A DNA stretch of 64,000 bases from assembly GCF_037974355.1 (NCBI RefSeq), contig NZ_CP150235.1, positions 1,302,001 through 1,366,000 of the forward strand, in the 5' to 3' direction. The number at the start of each line of letters is the position of its first letter. Position 1 is the stretch's first letter. The position numbers and the translations under genes were made by a program. Positions 1 through 8,078 of the stretch are shown piece after piece. Under the pieces are notes generated by a model. It made no database searches and had not been told where the DNA came from. It saw only the letters and a program-made list of their open reading frames with translations. Source of the DNA: Paenibacillus sp. FSL R5-0517. Lineage in GTDB: Bacteria > Bacillota > Bacilli > Paenibacillales > Paenibacillaceae.

Positions 1-24
1 GATAGCCTGCCTTGGCTGAAATAA
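1..24 (+). CDS. Possible 3' end of an upstream gene
   Basis: Frame 1 reads DSLPWLK and then TAA at 22-24, a plausible protein C-terminus. It is followed about 115 bp later by a strong hairpin terminator on the same strand. Only seven codons are visible, so neither the product nor the reality of the gene can be judged. Confidence 0.25.
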   Translation, partial: DSLPWLK

Positions 25-135
25 CCACTAGTATATCTTTGGCCATGAAGTGAAGAAAAGCTTGGGATGAAGTAAGGATGGATCAACAGGATTGAAGAGT
101 GAATGTATAGACATATAAAAGTATAAATGACTAAT

Positions 136-179
136 ATACGAAAAGGCCCTGCATCATTGTGCGGGGCTTCTTTTCGTAT
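136..179. terminator. Bidirectional hairpin terminator
   Basis: ATACGAAAAG and GCCCTGCA pair with TGCGGGGC and CTTTTCGTAT, with A-rich and T-rich outer arms, so it can stop transcription from either side. It would end a gene entering from the left and the lacI-type gene on the minus strand. Confidence 0.75.
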
Positions 180-251
180 GCATCAGATATAGCGGGAAAA
201 GCTTGTACCTAACGAATTCATCTTCATAAAAGAGAGGTGGCGCACGCCGAA

Positions 252-1313
252 TTACGCCGATTCCCTTGGAATTAACGTAGTCGATAACATCACCGTTTCT
301 TTCGGAGTTCCCGGGCGTTCGATCCGGCGTTGTAAAGCTTCAACCGCACGTTGTCCAAGCTCCTCTTTGCACAGATTAACCGTTGTCAGGGGTGGGGAGG
401 AAGTCACTGCAGAATGTACATTGTCGATACCGATGACAAGGCAATCTTTCGGTGTGGAGATGCCCATCTCCTGTAATTTGTGCATCCACTGCAAGGCAAT
501 ATCATCATTAACACCAATCCAGGCATCGGGACGTTCGTCACCTGGCATGTTTTGAATGCTAGTGGCTAACTGATTAACCCATTCCCCGTTCTCATACGGA
601 ATATTCCATTCTCTGAAGCTGGTCGTATGACTGGTATCCACATGGAAATGATTCAAGGCCAACTCAATCCCGATCTTCCGCTGCGCGAAGCTTGCAGCAC
701 GCCCATCATCTGTGATGAGTCCGATCCGTCGGCAATTCATAGACATTAGATATCTCGCAACAGTAATGCCAGCTTCCAGATTATCATGGCTGATCGTATC
801 ACAATTCAGCAGCGGCTCCTGATGATCTACGAGTATAATAGGCCGACCCGTCTGAGAGAGGCGTTGCAGAACCGTATGAGGAAAAGCACCCATGACAATA
901 ATTCCTGCACAACGTTCCCAGTCCAAATGAGGAGCAATAGCTTTTTCGGGAGAGGTGTTCTCGTCCATCACTCCGAGTGAGGGAGATACAATGGCATGAT
1001 GCCAACCACGTTCATTACAAGCGGAGATCATGCCTGACAGAACACGTTGCCAGTAGTGGGGTTCACCGCGGTTAAGCTGATTCATGCATATGAGAACAAA
1101 CGGGGGATCGGACGGATCTGCATGGTTTGCGGCAGTAGAACTGTTAGTAGCCCCCGGCGTACTTTGGCGATATCCCAAAGCCCTGGCGAGTTCCAGTACC
1201 CGAGCACGTGTCGCTTCACTGACACCCGTCTTGCCACTGAGTGCGCGGGAGACGGCATATTTGGATAATCCGAGCTGGTCAGCCAGCGTCTGAATGGATA
1301 CTTTGCGTGACAT
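252..1313 (-). CDS. LacI/GalR-family transcriptional repressor
   Basis: A 353-residue sugar-responsive DNA-binding protein. The N-terminus MSRKVSIQTLADQLGLSK begins the LacI-type helix-turn-helix, with the hinge region near residues 50-60 and a periplasmic-binding-protein-like ligand domain after it. The open frame extends 29 codons further upstream, but the ATG at 1313 is preceded by GAAGGAG at good spacing and starts exactly at the conserved family N-terminus, so it is preferred. It is divergent from the GH125 mannosidase gene, which is therefore the likely target, with a mannoside or phosphosugar as inducer (inference). A consensus promoter lies upstream at 1418-1446. Confidence 0.9.
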   Translation of the reverse strand: MSRKVSIQTLADQLGLSKYAVSRALSGKTGVSEATRARVLELARALGYRQSTPGATNSSTAANHADPSDPPFVLICMNQLNRGEPHYWQRVLSGMISACNERGWHHAIVSPSLGVMDENTSPEKAIAPHLDWERCAGIIVMGAFPHTVLQRLSQTGRPIILVDHQEPLLNCDTISHDNLEAGITVARYLMSMNCRRIGLITDDGRAASFAQRKIGIELALNHFHVDTSHTTSFREWNIPYENGEWVNQLATSIQNMPGDERPDAWIGVNDDIALQWMHKLQEMGISTPKDCLVIGIDNVHSAVTSSPPLTTVNLCKEELGQRAVEALQRRIERPGTPKETVMLSTTLIPRESA

Positions 1314-1417
1314 ATCATTACTCCTTCGTATGTGAGCAAACTGCATAAATCCATTGAGATGACCTCTAATAATTGACGATCCTCTTCGGACACAGTACAC
1401 TTACAAATAATAATGTT

Positions 1418-1446
1418 ATTATAATTTATCATAACAAAAATAACAA
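1418..1446 (-). promoter_or_regulatory. Sigma-A promoter of the LacI-type gene
   Basis: On the minus strand TTGTTA (1446-1441) and TATAAT (1423-1418) are separated by 17 bp, near the SigA consensus. The predicted start near 1411 gives a leader of about 98 nt before the ATG at 1313. The surrounding AT-rich TTATT/AATAA repeats could hold an operator, but no clear LacI-type palindrome is visible. Confidence 0.65.
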
Positions 1447-1530
1447 TAGAATTGGTCATATAGTCAATCTATATAAGTTGAACTAACATTTACACGATAA
1501 CGGAGAGGACAGAAGAAAATTGACAAAGCG

Positions 1531-1646
1531 AAGCTAAAAGCTTTCTGCAAGAAAGCTGCATCGGAAGAATAAACCTCGCCTTTATCACCGGATTTCCCCT
1601 TGAGAAAGGGGATCGAAAAAATCTGGGGATAACAGCGGTTGGAAAG
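1531..1646 (+). repeat. Structured intergenic repeat, family A, copy 1
   Basis: About 115 bp. It contains a hairpin AGCTTTC/GAAAGCT (1539-1557) and a longer stem: TATCACCGGATTT (1583-1595) pairs with AAATCTGGGGATA (1619-1631), enclosing an inner stem CCCCTT/AAGGGG with a GAGA loop (1596-1611). A second copy lies in inverted orientation at 3107-3214, so the GH125 gene sits between the two. The inner stem differs in sequence but not in pairing between the copies. Confidence 0.8.
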
Positions 1647-1728
1647 TTGTTCTGTCATCGTAGTGCCAGTGTAAATAATCTTTTTATCAACTTATACATA
1701 AAACCTCAATTCAAAGGAGACGACATCC

Positions 1729-3048
1729 ATGGAACAGTTCAGATTACCGAAAATCCCTATGCCGCATCTGGAGTTGCCACAAGCTGTGCAGGATATTCTG
1801 ACTGAGGCGGACGAGCGTTTGCAACATCGGCCGAGATTATTGACTCAGTTTCGTAATTGTTTTCCCAATACGTTGGAAACGACCACGAAGCTGCATGATG
1901 ATGGGACAACCTTTGTGATTACTGGGGATATTCCTGCCATGTGGTTAAGGGATTCGGTAGAGCAGGTCATGCATTATGTTCCACTTGCGAAGCATGACGA
2001 GAAGTTACAGCGAATCATCGGAGGCCTGATCAAAAAACATACATTTTATGCTGATAAGGATATCTATGCCAATGCGTTCAATGAAACGGCGAATGGATGG
2101 CATTGGGATGCCAATGATGAGACGCAGATGTCACCATGGGTGTGGGAACGGAAGTTTGAGCTGGATTCTCTATGTTTCTCCATGAAGCTGGCTTATACAT
2201 ATTGGCGGGAGACGGAACTGACGGATATATTTGACGAGCGCTTCAAGAGCGTAATGGAAAATATTGTAGAAATGTGGGAGACAGAACAGCATCACGGAGA
2301 GCGTTCAACTTACCGGTTCATGCGTCGCAATTGTCCAGCCCATGATACGCTGCGTAATGAGGGGTTGGGTATGCCTGTGAATTATACGGGGATGATCTGG
2401 TCCGGATTCCGTCCGAGTGATGATGCCTGTGATTTTCATTATAATATTCCGGCGAACATGTTCGCTGCGGTAACCTTGCGCCAGATGGGGGAAGTCGCGA
2501 AGTGGGTGTTCCGGGATGAACAACTGGTGAGCCGGATGGCTCGATTGGAGGAAGACATTCGACATGGCATTTCTCTGTACGGTACTTATCGTCATCCAGA
2601 GTATGGACAGATCTATGCCTATGAGACGGACGGTTACGGCAACTTTTGTCTGATGGATGATGCGGGCACGCCTGGGCTGATGTCCATCCCGTATATGGAG
2701 TATGCTTCGGTGGAGGATGCTGTGTATCAGAACACACGCCGATTTATTTTGAGTAGGGAGAATCCGTTCTACTATGAAGGGAAGGCAGCCAAAGGGATCG
2801 GTAGCCCGCACACCCCGCCGGGATACATCTGGCACATGGCGTTATCCATGCAGGGTCTGACCGCAGACAATGACGAGGAAATGCTGGCCATGATTGAATT
2901 GCTGGAGAACACGGATGCGGATACGGGATATATGCATGAAGGCTTCCACGCTGATGATCCCAACACGTTCACCAGACCATGGTTTGCTTGGTCCAACAGC
3001 CTGTTCTCGCAACTGGTGTATAAGGCAATGAAGAAAGGGATTTTATAA
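1729..3048 (+). CDS. GH125 exo-alpha-1,6-mannosidase (metal-independent)
   Basis: A 439-residue protein of the GH125 family (formerly DUF1237), whose members remove terminal alpha-1,6-mannose by an inverting, metal-independent mechanism. Family-like segments are DIPAMWLRDSVEQ near residue 65-75, MIWSGFRPSDDACDF near 222-236 (the region of the general acid) and GYMHEGFHADDP near 400-411 (the region of the base). Length matches the family. There is no signal peptide, so it acts in the cytoplasm on imported mannosides. The ATG follows AAAGGAGACG. It is divergent from the LacI regulator, and the two repeat-A copies lie on either side of it. No convincing SigA promoter was found in front of it. 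Confidence 0.9.
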   Translation: MEQFRLPKIPMPHLELPQAVQDILTEADERLQHRPRLLTQFRNCFPNTLETTTKLHDDGTTFVITGDIPAMWLRDSVEQVMHYVPLAKHDEKLQRIIGGLIKKHTFYADKDIYANAFNETANGWHWDANDETQMSPWVWERKFELDSLCFSMKLAYTYWRETELTDIFDERFKSVMENIVEMWETEQHHGERSTYRFMRRNCPAHDTLRNEGLGMPVNYTGMIWSGFRPSDDACDFHYNIPANMFAAVTLRQMGEVAKWVFRDEQLVSRMARLEEDIRHGISLYGTYRHPEYGQIYAYETDGYGNFCLMDDAGTPGLMSIPYMEYASVEDAVYQNTRRFILSRENPFYYEGKAAKGIGSPHTPPGYIWHMALSMQGLTADNDEEMLAMIELLENTDADTGYMHEGFHADDPNTFTRPWFAWSNSLFSQLVYKAMKKGIL

Positions 3049-3106
3049 ATGATTTAGTTCAAAAAAGTAACTGCCTGCAAAGTGGCCGTTCCGGTTACGA
3101 ATCGTT

Positions 3107-3214
3107 CTTTCGATCGCTGTTATCCCCGGATTTCCTGATCGACTTTTGTAAAGTCGAAATCCGGTGATAAGCGTATGCTTCCGATGCAGCTTTCTTTCAG
3201 AAAGCTTTTAGGCG
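3107..3214 (-). repeat. Structured intergenic repeat, family A, copy 2 (inverted)
   Basis: Reverse complement of the element at 1531-1646. It keeps the hairpin AGCTTTC/GAAAGCT (3188-3206) and the long stem TATCCCCGGATTT with AAATCCGGTGATA (3121-3169). The inner stem is GACTTT/AAAGTC here instead of CCCCTT/AAGGGG, meaning three paired substitutions that keep base pairing. Shared primary blocks include CTAAAAGCTTTCTG, AAGCTGCATCGGAAG and GGGGATAACAGCG. Confidence 0.8.
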
Positions 3215-3331
3215 ACCGCGTTGCTTCTTCAGAATCGATTTCGTTCCCTGCACTACTTTTACTATTTGGCTTGACTATTTTTTGAAAGACATCATTTTTG
3301 GAATAGGAAAGTGGGTAAAAAAAACAATGAA

Positions 3332-3371
3332 GCCCAAACTGCTAAACTATTGCAGTTTGGGCTTTGTTTAA
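3332..3371. terminator. Hairpin terminator between convergent genes
   Basis: GCCCAAACTGC pairs with GCAGTTTGGGC, followed by TTTGTTT, and preceded by an A-rich tract for the opposite strand. It separates the GH125 gene from the convergent oxidoreductase gene. Confidence 0.8.
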
Positions 3372-3390
3372 TTGATGTACACAGGCTTTT

Positions 3391-4446
3391 CTATGTGTTT
3401 TTCAGCAGATCGGCGATGAACACTTTCTGGCCTGTGCGTGCGCTTTCGAGGGATGCCAGGACCATAGCCATGCTGAACTGGTTATCACTGCAATCCGTTT
3501 CAGGCAATCGACCTGATTCGAGTGCAGCGAACATGTCTTCGAGGCAGCCATGATGACCTGTTTTGTCCATGACAGGCAATTCCGCTTCGATCCGCTCACT
3601 TGGCTGGAAAAAGGATGGTTTGCCGTCAGCATCCAGACTTTGCGCGGCGACCACCTCAGCATAGATGTCATCATGACCATCCCAGATGGCGGTCCCTTTT
3701 TCACCGATTACGCGCCAGCTTGCTTCCCATGATGTGGGTACACCCTCCGCGCACCAGGAACCGCGATAGTTGAATACGGACCCGTCAGACATCTCAAATA
3801 TACATAACGCCATCGCATTGCCCTGATACCAGGAACCTGGAGGATTGAACTCGTGGCAGTACACTGATACCGGGTTGGCTCCGAGAATATAGCGTGCCTG
3901 ATCAAACGTATGTATAGCCATATCGAGCAGCAGTGGGCTATCCATCAGATCCCGGAATCCCCCGAAGTGAGGCCCGATGAAGAAGTCGGCTCCTGCGTAA
4001 CCAACTTGCCCTATAGCTCCGCCGGAAATGAGATGCTGATAGGCGCGGATACGTGGATCGAACCGACGATTCTGCATCACGGCTTGAATATGTCCTGTAC
4101 TGCGAGAGGTTTGCACAATATCTGTGCAGTCGGAGAAGGACTCTGCGAGAGGTTTCTCGCCAAATACATGACATCCCTCCTTCAGCGCTGTCATGGCAAT
4201 GCCGTAATGACTCGCCGGAATCGTGACATCGAATACGATATTCGCGCCAGTCGCTTGAATGGCCTCGCGGATATCGGTGAACGTAGGGCAGGTGAGGCCG
4301 TGTCTTGTAGCAAAAGCAATGGCTGTCTGTTCATACAGATCAACCAGCCCGACGATTTCTGTATCCGGCCTTTGCAAGGCATAGTCCGCCCACGTGTTTG
4401 CCATGGCACCGCAGCCAGCGATAATTACCCGATAAGGATGACTCAT
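3391..4446 (-). CDS. Gfo/Idh/MocA-family oxidoreductase
   Basis: A 351-residue NAD(P)-dependent sugar or polyol dehydrogenase. The N-terminal Rossmann motif is GCGAMA (residues 10-15) and the family EKP motif is in HVFGEKPLAES near residue 95; the C-terminal half is the alpha/beta substrate domain. The ATG at 4446 follows GAAGGAGATGAGCGG. It lies 39 bp downstream of the isomerase/epimerase-like gene on the same strand, an arrangement typical of inositol-like or hexose catabolic operons. The exact substrate cannot be read from sequence. Regulation by the divergent AraC protein is likely. Confidence 0.85.
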   Translation of the reverse strand: MSHPYRVIIAGCGAMANTWADYALQRPDTEIVGLVDLYEQTAIAFATRHGLTCPTFTDIREAIQATGANIVFDVTIPASHYGIAMTALKEGCHVFGEKPLAESFSDCTDIVQTSRSTGHIQAVMQNRRFDPRIRAYQHLISGGAIGQVGYAGADFFIGPHFGGFRDLMDSPLLLDMAIHTFDQARYILGANPVSVYCHEFNPPGSWYQGNAMALCIFEMSDGSVFNYRGSWCAEGVPTSWEASWRVIGEKGTAIWDGHDDIYAEVVAAQSLDADGKPSFFQPSERIEAELPVMDKTGHHGCLEDMFAALESGRLPETDCSDNQFSMAMVLASLESARTGQKVFIADLLKNT

Positions 4447-4485
4447 CCGCTCATCTCCTTCGTATGGATTGTGTTGTGTAGTACT

Positions 4486-5373
4486 TTATACCGGATTGGG
4501 CACAAAATCGCCGCCGCGACATTGTTTCAAATACCGCAAAGCATGTACCTGTCCTGTCATTTCGAGTTCGTCTTTGTAGACGGGATCATGCCAGCCTTCA
4601 ATATCAATCGTGCCCTGGTAACCGTTCTGACGCAGAATGGTGATGATGTCTGCCCAGTTGTTATCCCCGAAGCCGGGTGTGCGGTGCCAGACAAATTCAC
4701 GTGGGCCGTGTACGCCGTATTCCTTGACAATATCCCAGGCAATCGTGGCATCTTTGCCGTGTACGTGGAACACTTTGTGAGCCCATTTGCGCAGCTGTGG
4801 AATCGGATCGATCAGGCTGGACATTTGGTGGCAAGGCTCCCACTCCAGACCAACATTTTCATCTGGGACAGCATCGAACATCATCTCCCAAGCCGTCGGG
4901 TTATGGGCAATGTTCCAGTCACCTGTCTGCCAGGTGCCACCCATATCACAGTTTTCAAAAGCAATGCGTACACCCCGGTCTGCTGCCCGGCGTGCCAGTT
5001 CGCCAAATACTTCCTTGAACCGGGGGATGGACTCGTTAATGGGTTGATCGGTTAATCGTCCGGTGAATCCGGAGACAATATCTGCACCGAAGAGCTGTGC
5101 ATGATCAATGACCCGCTCCCAGCTTGCTAGTGTATCGGCGTTGTCCCCGGCTCCCGTGAGCGGGTTACCAAATACACTCACCGCAGAGATGACAATACCT
5201 TGTTCGTCCACGATTTCACGGACACGTTTGGCTGTCTCTGCCAGGTCCAGATCACCAGTGGTTTGCCAGAAGGTCAGGTTAAATGATTCGAAGCCATGTT
5301 GCATGATCTGCGGGATAACACGGACGGCGTCCTGCCCGCCTACAAGGGTACCGATGCGTAATGATTTATTCAT
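4486..5373 (-). CDS. Sugar phosphate isomerase/epimerase-like TIM-barrel protein
   Basis: 295 residues of the xylose-isomerase-like TIM barrel (AP endonuclease family 2 fold). Visible family features are HAQLFGADIVSGF, the metal-site type segments VGLEWEPCH and VFHVHGKDA, and GFGDNNWADI near the C-terminus, with TIDIEGWHDP carrying another likely ligand Glu. It is the first gene of a two-gene operon with the oxidoreductase. The ATG at 5373 has GGAG about 10 nt upstream. Members act as isomerases, epimerases or dehydratases, so the reaction is left open. Confidence 0.85.
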   Translation of the reverse strand: MNKSLRIGTLVGGQDAVRVIPQIMQHGFESFNLTFWQTTGDLDLAETAKRVREIVDEQGIVISAVSVFGNPLTGAGDNADTLASWERVIDHAQLFGADIVSGFTGRLTDQPINESIPRFKEVFGELARRAADRGVRIAFENCDMGGTWQTGDWNIAHNPTAWEMMFDAVPDENVGLEWEPCHQMSSLIDPIPQLRKWAHKVFHVHGKDATIAWDIVKEYGVHGPREFVWHRTPGFGDNNWADIITILRQNGYQGTIDIEGWHDPVYKDELEMTGQVHALRYLKQCRGGDFVPNPV

Positions 5374-5421
5374 GGTTGTATTTCACTCCAATATTGGCTT
5401 ATAGTACTTCGTGACACACTC

Positions 5422-5466
5422 ATTATAGCCGTGCATTAACGGGATGGCTCTACACAATCTTGTGTA
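5422..5466 (-). promoter_or_regulatory. Promoter and candidate AraC operator upstream of the isomerase operon
   Basis: A perfect palindrome TACACAA-TC-TTGTGTA lies at 5451-5466, directly upstream of a minus-strand -10 TATAAT (5427-5422) that has only a poor -35. A weak -35 beside an upstream palindrome is the layout expected for an activator such as the divergent AraC-type regulator. Assignment is inferred from position. Confidence 0.45.
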
Positions 5467-5502
5467 ATATTAGTCGGATCTTGTGAAGAGGGGGAAGAAG
5501 TC

Positions 5503-6399
5503 GTGCTGGATCTGAAAGCGCTTCACGAAAACACCCGAATTGACCATAAATCACATCCATTTCAACTGTTCCAAAATCGATGCTCAGATATGAAAGCGGA
5601 AGAATGCATTCTGTATTTGCATTGGCATGAACATTTTGAACTGATTGTCATGCGCAAGGGAAGTGCGCTGTTTCATATTGATAGCAAACCATATGTGGTT
5701 AGCGCAGGTGAGGTCATCATCATTCCTGGAGGTACGTTGCATGTGGGGTATGCCATGGACGAGGGGGATGTGCATTATGATTCCGTTGTAGTCAACCGTG
5801 CACTGTTTCATGATTTCACCCACGATCCCGTGCATGAGCAATATGTCGCGCCGTATCTGGAGGGAAGGGTGAGATTTCCGGTCAAACCGGCAGAGGAAAA
5901 CATCGCCTGCACAGGCTATTATTCTTTGCTAAATGAAGCCGTGGAAGAAATGGCATTACAGCCCCCGGCTTATCAGCTCGTGGTGAAGTCCAAGCTGCAT
6001 GCCTTATTCACGCTGCTTGCGCGAACCTTTATGCCGCAGCAGCTGCCGGATCGATCGGTTGGATCGTATTTTCCCAATCGCGAACGTTTCAAACAGTTGA
6101 TTGCACAGATTGAAGCCGACCCCACAGGTAAGATGTCTGTTACGGAAGCGGCAAGCCATGTGGGACTGAATGCGTATCATTTCTGCAAAATGTTCAAAAA
6201 GCTGACCGGACGCACCTTTGTGGAATACGTGAATGGGTGCAGGATGAGTGAGGCCGAACAACTCCTGCAAGGCAGCAGTCTGACCATTACGGAGATCGCC
6301 GCCAGAGTAGGCTGCGACAACGCCAATTATTTTACGAAGTTATACAAACAGTACAAGGGTATGACCCCTTCACAGGGGCGGGGGAGAAAAGAAGGTTAA
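5503..6399 (+). CDS. AraC-family transcriptional regulator with cupin sensor domain
   Basis: 298 residues. The N-terminal half is a cupin-like sensing domain (LHWHEHFELIVMRKG near residue 39-53, then SAGEVIIIPGG). The C-terminal 100 residues carry two helix-turn-helix motifs, including VTEAASHVGLNAYHFCKMF and ITEIAARVGCDNANYFTKLY, with the AraC signature. The start is GTG at 5503, preceded by AGAGGGGG. It is divergent from the isomerase/oxidoreductase operon and probably controls it in response to a sugar. Confidence 0.9.
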   Translation: MLDLKALHENTRIDHKSHPFQLFQNRCSDMKAEECILYLHWHEHFELIVMRKGSALFHIDSKPYVVSAGEVIIIPGGTLHVGYAMDEGDVHYDSVVVNRALFHDFTHDPVHEQYVAPYLEGRVRFPVKPAEENIACTGYYSLLNEAVEEMALQPPAYQLVVKSKLHALFTLLARTFMPQQLPDRSVGSYFPNRERFKQLIAQIEADPTGKMSVTEAASHVGLNAYHFCKMFKKLTGRTFVEYVNGCRMSEAEQLLQGSSLTITEIAARVGCDNANYFTKLYKQYKGMTPSQGRGRKEG

Positions 6400-6576
6400 G
6401 CGCAATTAGTATGCAATCATAATGGCAGTCTCAGATAAAAAGGCATCATGGTGTTTGTAATCCTGTACAACTCGCAGTCATGATTATGAGCAGAAGCAGA
6501 GCGTACGGCAGTAATTACTGTACTATCAATGTACTAATCACCATACTCCATACTTGGACTTACATCCATGAATAAT

Positions 6577-6618
6577 AACCCGGATCGAGGCCAACTCAAG
6601 GCGTTCATCCGGGTTGTT
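6577..6618 (+). terminator. Hairpin terminator after the AraC-type gene
   Basis: AACCCGGAT pairs with ATCCGGGTT across a 23-nt loop and is followed by GTTTGG. It lies between the AraC gene and the convergent kinase-like gene. The T-tract is short. Confidence 0.5.
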
Positions 6619-6669
6619 TGGATTGCAGAATCAGAATAACAAGACTGTCCTATAATGTGTACAACGTAC

Positions 6670-7353
6670 TCATTTCATAAATCTGGAGAACAATCTATTC
6701 GCCTTTTTGGAGAGATCGTCCATTTTGACATTGGCATGATCGAGCTGATTGTACCCCCATTTGATCGTCTGCAGCATGCGCGGAGATATGGGCGTTCCTT
6801 TGATTCGCGGATAGATGTTGTGATAGGCCCAGACGAGATGCTCCCAGCGATTGTCATTGCCGTCCTGAATGTATTCGGATACGTCAATCACTTTCCCGCG
6901 CCCGTCCTGAAGAATTACATTTTTCAAATGAATATCACGGGGGTTCAGCCCGCGGCTGCGAACGGCTTCTCGCGCTGCGTCCACATCGAGCATCACCTGC
7001 TCGGGGACGGGGATTCCTTTTTCCAGACATTCCAGCAGGGTATCTCCGGGTTCAAAACTAATTACGAGAACATTTCGGCCGCTGCCGTAATAGGTAGGGA
7101 AATATGGCAGACCTTTGAGTTGTTCGTATACCTGCTTTTCATTTTCGAGTTTGTCCAAGGCATGATCCGAGTACATCTTGAAGGCATACTGCGGCAAACC
7201 GTCATACGTAAATACAGCCGCATCCGTACCTGTGCCAATGCAATTCAATCCTTCTACATCGCCGATGATGTTCACGAGCTCATTCCGGTCGCTTCCGATG
7301 ACTTGGATCTGTTGTAATGCTTCTTCCGCCTGGAACCAATCCGGTCGATTCAT
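6670..7353 (-). CDS. Protein-kinase-like protein (YrzF-like)
   Basis: 227 residues of the protein-kinase fold. Visible are a glycine-rich segment GTGTDAAVFTY, the ATP-anchoring lysine in YAFKMYS, and a catalytic loop NPRDIHLKNVILQ. The usual metal-binding DFG is replaced by IDVSEY, as in small bacterial RIO/Bud32-like kinases. It resembles Bacillus YrzF. Start chosen as ATG 7353 because AAGGAGG sits at proper spacing; the open frame runs 15 codons further. No membrane segment or sensor domain is seen. The substrate is unknown. Confidence 0.7.
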   Translation of the reverse strand: MNRPDWFQAEEALQQIQVIGSDRNELVNIIGDVEGLNCIGTGTDAAVFTYDGLPQYAFKMYSDHALDKLENEKQVYEQLKGLPYFPTYYGSGRNVLVISFEPGDTLLECLEKGIPVPEQVMLDVDAAREAVRSRGLNPRDIHLKNVILQDGRGKVIDVSEYIQDGNDNRWEHLVWAYHNIYPRIKGTPISPRMLQTIKWGYNQLDHANVKMDDLSKKANRLFSRFMK

Positions 7354-7466
7354 GGGTGGTGCCTCCTTTTTGGATATGCCTGTACAGAATCTACGCATAA
7401 GTTATAATTTGAATGGTCCACTGGGCCATCACGCGCGTTGCAATATAAAGATCAGTGTGCATATTC

Positions 7467-7659
7467 TAACGAAACGTATAAGTCTTATTTTGCTGAAATC
7501 GGCAGTTCTGAGAATGTAACGAATCAGAGGCACGTTATTGGCTCGTTTGCACACTGTAAACACGTGATCCAGCCGGAATGAGACTATATAACATGTCTGG
7601 AGTTCGTTAGATTTGGATCGTGCTGTACATCCATGTAATAAGGTGTATGTGATTCGTTA
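7467..7659. repeat. 193-bp four-armed palindromic element, family B, copy 1
   Basis: TAACGAA-starting units lie at 7467 and 7517 in forward orientation, and their reverse complements end at 7609 and 7659. Each unit begins TAACGAA followed by a degenerate ACAC-TTATT-like block; the best-preserved is TAACGAATCAGAGGCACGTT at 7517. Unit spacing is 50 bp on each side and the centre spacing is 93 bp. An element with identical spacing and total length lies at 55775-55967. No ORF is contained. Confidence 0.75.
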
Positions 7660-7717
7660 GAGCTGGGCCCAAATTAGCTCAGCTTACCTTCGTTAAAGGT
7701 TCGGTCGGTCAAGGCTG

Positions 7718-7807
7718 CCTTCAAACCTACCGGCAATAGGCACACTACCTCCAACTCTACTGGCAATAGCCATACTACCTTCAACCTATTGGTAACCCTA
7801 CCGGTCG
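7718..7807 (+). repeat. Three imperfect 30-bp tandem repeats
   Basis: Units start at 7718, 7748 and 7778 with the pattern CCTTCAAACCTACCGGCAAT then AGGCACACTA, degrading in the third. They lie about 60 bp right of the 193-bp palindromic element. The stretch 7354-8078 holds these two repeats and no gene that can be supported. Confidence 0.6.
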
Positions 7808-8078
7808 CTCACCCCGGCAGTTCTCTACAGAAATTTTTAATCCCGCTCTTCAGTTTCAATGTCCTCTTTTTACTGCCCTCTATGAAGTATATTATGCGTT
7901 CTGCTCCGCAATTTCATCTTTTGGTGATGTTACTATATAAACGATACGGATCGAATCGGAAACGGTTGCGTCAGAAGAAAATAACGGAAGTGCGCTTGCG
8001 GCAATGTTGCCCTGGCTTTATACTGTGAGCATTAAGGGATCTCATGCAGATCCGGCATACAGAAAGGCAGAAATCCTT

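Noticed and set aside
2305..2835. Long minus-strand open frame inside the GH125 gene
   Set aside because: Shadow of the GH125 coding sequence, with unlikely composition and no ribosome site.
3910..5055. 381-codon plus-strand open frame
   Set aside because: It runs antisense to the oxidoreductase and isomerase genes, which have clear family motifs and ribosome sites.
6655..7317. 220-codon plus-strand open frame
   Set aside because: Antisense to the kinase-like gene, whose catalytic loop and start site are convincing.
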